Origin: Vespa crabro
Taxonomy: Eukaryota; Arthropoda; Insecta; Hymenoptera; Vespidae
NCBI RefSeq assembly: GCF_910589235.1
Contig: NC_060963.1
Coordinates: 8,358,501 to 8,422,500 of the forward strand
Length of the DNA stretch: 64,000 nucleotides
Direction: 5' to 3'
Within the stretch, counting starts at the first letter, position 1. Every line of letters starts with the position of its first letter. Made by a program: the position numbers and the translations under genes. This document shows, piece by piece, positions 63,201 to 64,000 of this stretch. The notes under the pieces were generated by a model that had not been told where the DNA came from, did not search any database, and saw only the letters and a program-made list of their open reading frames with translations.

Positions 63201-63449
63201 GTAGCAACTTTTTTTGTCTACGTGAGGCCACAAGCCTGGCCCGCAATCCATGCAGGTGTACTCATCATACACGAACTCGTACTCTTCGCACTGATCGCAC
63301 ACCCAGCAACAAGTGTCACCCTGTTGCTTCTTTATCATACCTGATTCGCAGGGTAAAGAGCATGCTGAGATTGGTATGTCTTTTGTTCCTCGTGCCCATA
63401 CCATCTCGTCCGTCTTAATATCCAAGGAGTTGTACCATTTGCCTACGAC
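60274..63449 (-). CDS. mGluR: Metabotropic glutamate receptor, C-terminal part (gene continues past right edge)
   Basis: Class C G-protein-coupled receptor; the ligand-binding exons lie beyond 64000. Two exons are present on the minus strand: 63449-62318 (acceptor CAG at 63450) and 60422-60274, joined T|AT in phase, for 426 codons with the stop. The first encodes the end of the ligand-binding region, the nine-cysteine domain (ACSLPCESGM, CCWVCDQCEEYEF, YTCMDCGPGLWP), seven membrane helices and the start of the tail. Diagnostic blocks are DTPVVRASGREL, GALLTKTNRIARIF, WMVVEPPGTRYYYPDR, CNIQDMSFLFSQLYN and KTRKIPENFNESKFIGFTMY, which place it with the insect mGluRA/group II-III type; the related mangetout receptor is less likely but not excluded. 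The second exon gives a Ser/Thr-rich tail ending EQVAQL. If the donor at 62318 is not used the protein ends three residues later (KCE stop). Confidence 0.92.
60423..62317 (-). other. Last intron of the glutamate receptor gene
   Basis: 1.9-kb intron with no coding exon seen. It holds GAAAAC-type hexamers (61618-61657) and clustered ATCGA/ATCTA pentamers just after the donor (62240-62300). A less AT-rich block at 61270-61470 has no reading frame or recognised motif. Confidence 0.55.
60474..60515. repeat. TA-rich dinucleotide repeat in receptor intron
   Basis: Two (TA)n runs separated by CG, about 50 bp upstream (in receptor sense) of the last exon. Confidence 0.8.
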
Positions 63450-63490
63450 CTGAAATCTTTTGCGTTTTTATTTTCTCCCTCTTTCTTTCT

Positions 63491-63533
<43 letters not shown>

Positions 63534-64000
63534 CCTTTTTCTCTCTCTTTCTCTTTTATATATATATATATAACTTCCAACATGTTTTTCTTTCAAATCC
63601 TTTTATAAGATACGTGCAATTTATAGTAAATCGGATATATGATATTGAGATAGTTATATTTTTTCGAGATCCAATAACGTTAAATGGTCAGATAGCTATC
63701 TGTTTCTCTCTTTCTCTTTATCTTTTTAAATTCAGAAATGCAAATATTAGATTTTACGTCCCATTGCAATCATAAATTTATCTTCTTTAGAGAATATTTT
63801 ATTTGAATAAGAATAAAAACAAATAGAAAATAAAAAAATTAAAAAAAAGAATTAATATATGGAATAAAACATGGACAAGTTCTGATCCGATATCTCACAT
63901 ACAAAGATATTACAGAAAGTTTGTACTATAAAATATGCAAATAAAAAGGATTTTCACGCTTTCAACATCACGTTTTATTAACGAAGCTTGATTGTTCCCT
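63450..64000 (-). other. Intron of the glutamate receptor gene, cut by the window edge
   Basis: Intron immediately upstream of the 63449 exon. It contains a long CT/CTTT tract (63471-63558) on the + strand, thus a purine run in receptor sense. No exon seen before the edge. Confidence 0.7.
63471..63558. repeat. CT/CTTT pyrimidine tract
   Basis: Nearly pure C/T run with about twenty CT units in the middle, followed by a TA run to 63573. Confidence 0.9.

Noticed and set aside
62704..63246. 180-codon second frame within the glutamate receptor exon
   Set aside because: Out-of-frame shadow of the seven-helix region.

Overview
The window is nuclear DNA from an insect. It is strongly AT-rich, its introns are mostly 60-120 nt with canonical GT/AG ends, and it carries long simple repeats plus one mariner-type MITE. 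A hymenopteran (bee, wasp or ant) fits this picture, but the order is an inference. No bacterial, viral, CRISPR, rRNA or tRNA feature was seen. Gene models were assembled by hand by checking splice sites, reading phase and protein family; each listed model sums to a whole number of codons (the mGluR model is 3'-partial in the window's coordinates and phase-consistent).

Layout, left to right: (1) 1-3.3 kb, no confident gene, pyrimidine-rich stretches and weak small ORFs; (2) Set (-), 5 exons, 315 aa; (3) an RSBN1/KDM9-like chromatin gene (+), divergent from Set, 5 exons, 1415 aa; (4) about 5 kb of 3'UTR/intergenic DNA with microsatellites and an 81-bp mariner MITE; (5) mitochondrial enoyl-CoA delta isomerase Eci1 (+), 280 aa, tail to tail with (6) Drc3 (-), an axonemal dynein regulatory complex subunit; (7) Tom1 (+), an endosomal VHS-GAT adaptor, divergent from Drc3; (8) cytidine deaminase (+), tail to tail with (9) Tor (-), the mTOR kinase, 2442 aa; (10) Prpf6 (-), tri-snRNP protein, 931 aa; (11) 4.6 kb of intergenic DNA with a diverged 310-bp tandem duplication and a candidate Lap1 promoter; (12) Lap1/Erbin-type LRR-PDZ scaffold (+), 1028 aa; (13) about 4 kb with a 430-bp ATT microsatellite; (14) Dbt (-), branched-chain 2-oxoacid dehydrogenase E2; (15) intergenic simple repeats; (16) the 3' half of a metabotropic glutamate receptor gene (-), continuing beyond the right edge.

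The genes are ordinary conserved eukaryotic genes and form no operon or pathway cluster, so neighbours are informative mainly through shared promoters (Set/RSBN1, Drc3/Tom1) and overlapping or close 3' ends (Eci1/Drc3, Cda/Tor, Lap1/Dbt). The points most worth a second look are a 16-nt terminal exon that completes the TOR FATC tail, a 33-nt phase-compatible mini-exon in Lap1 interrupted by a single UGA, the palindromic mariner MITE, repeat arrays inside the Dbt intron and upstream of Lap1, and an antisense micro-ORF on a YY1-like site in the first Set intron. No clearly new system was found.
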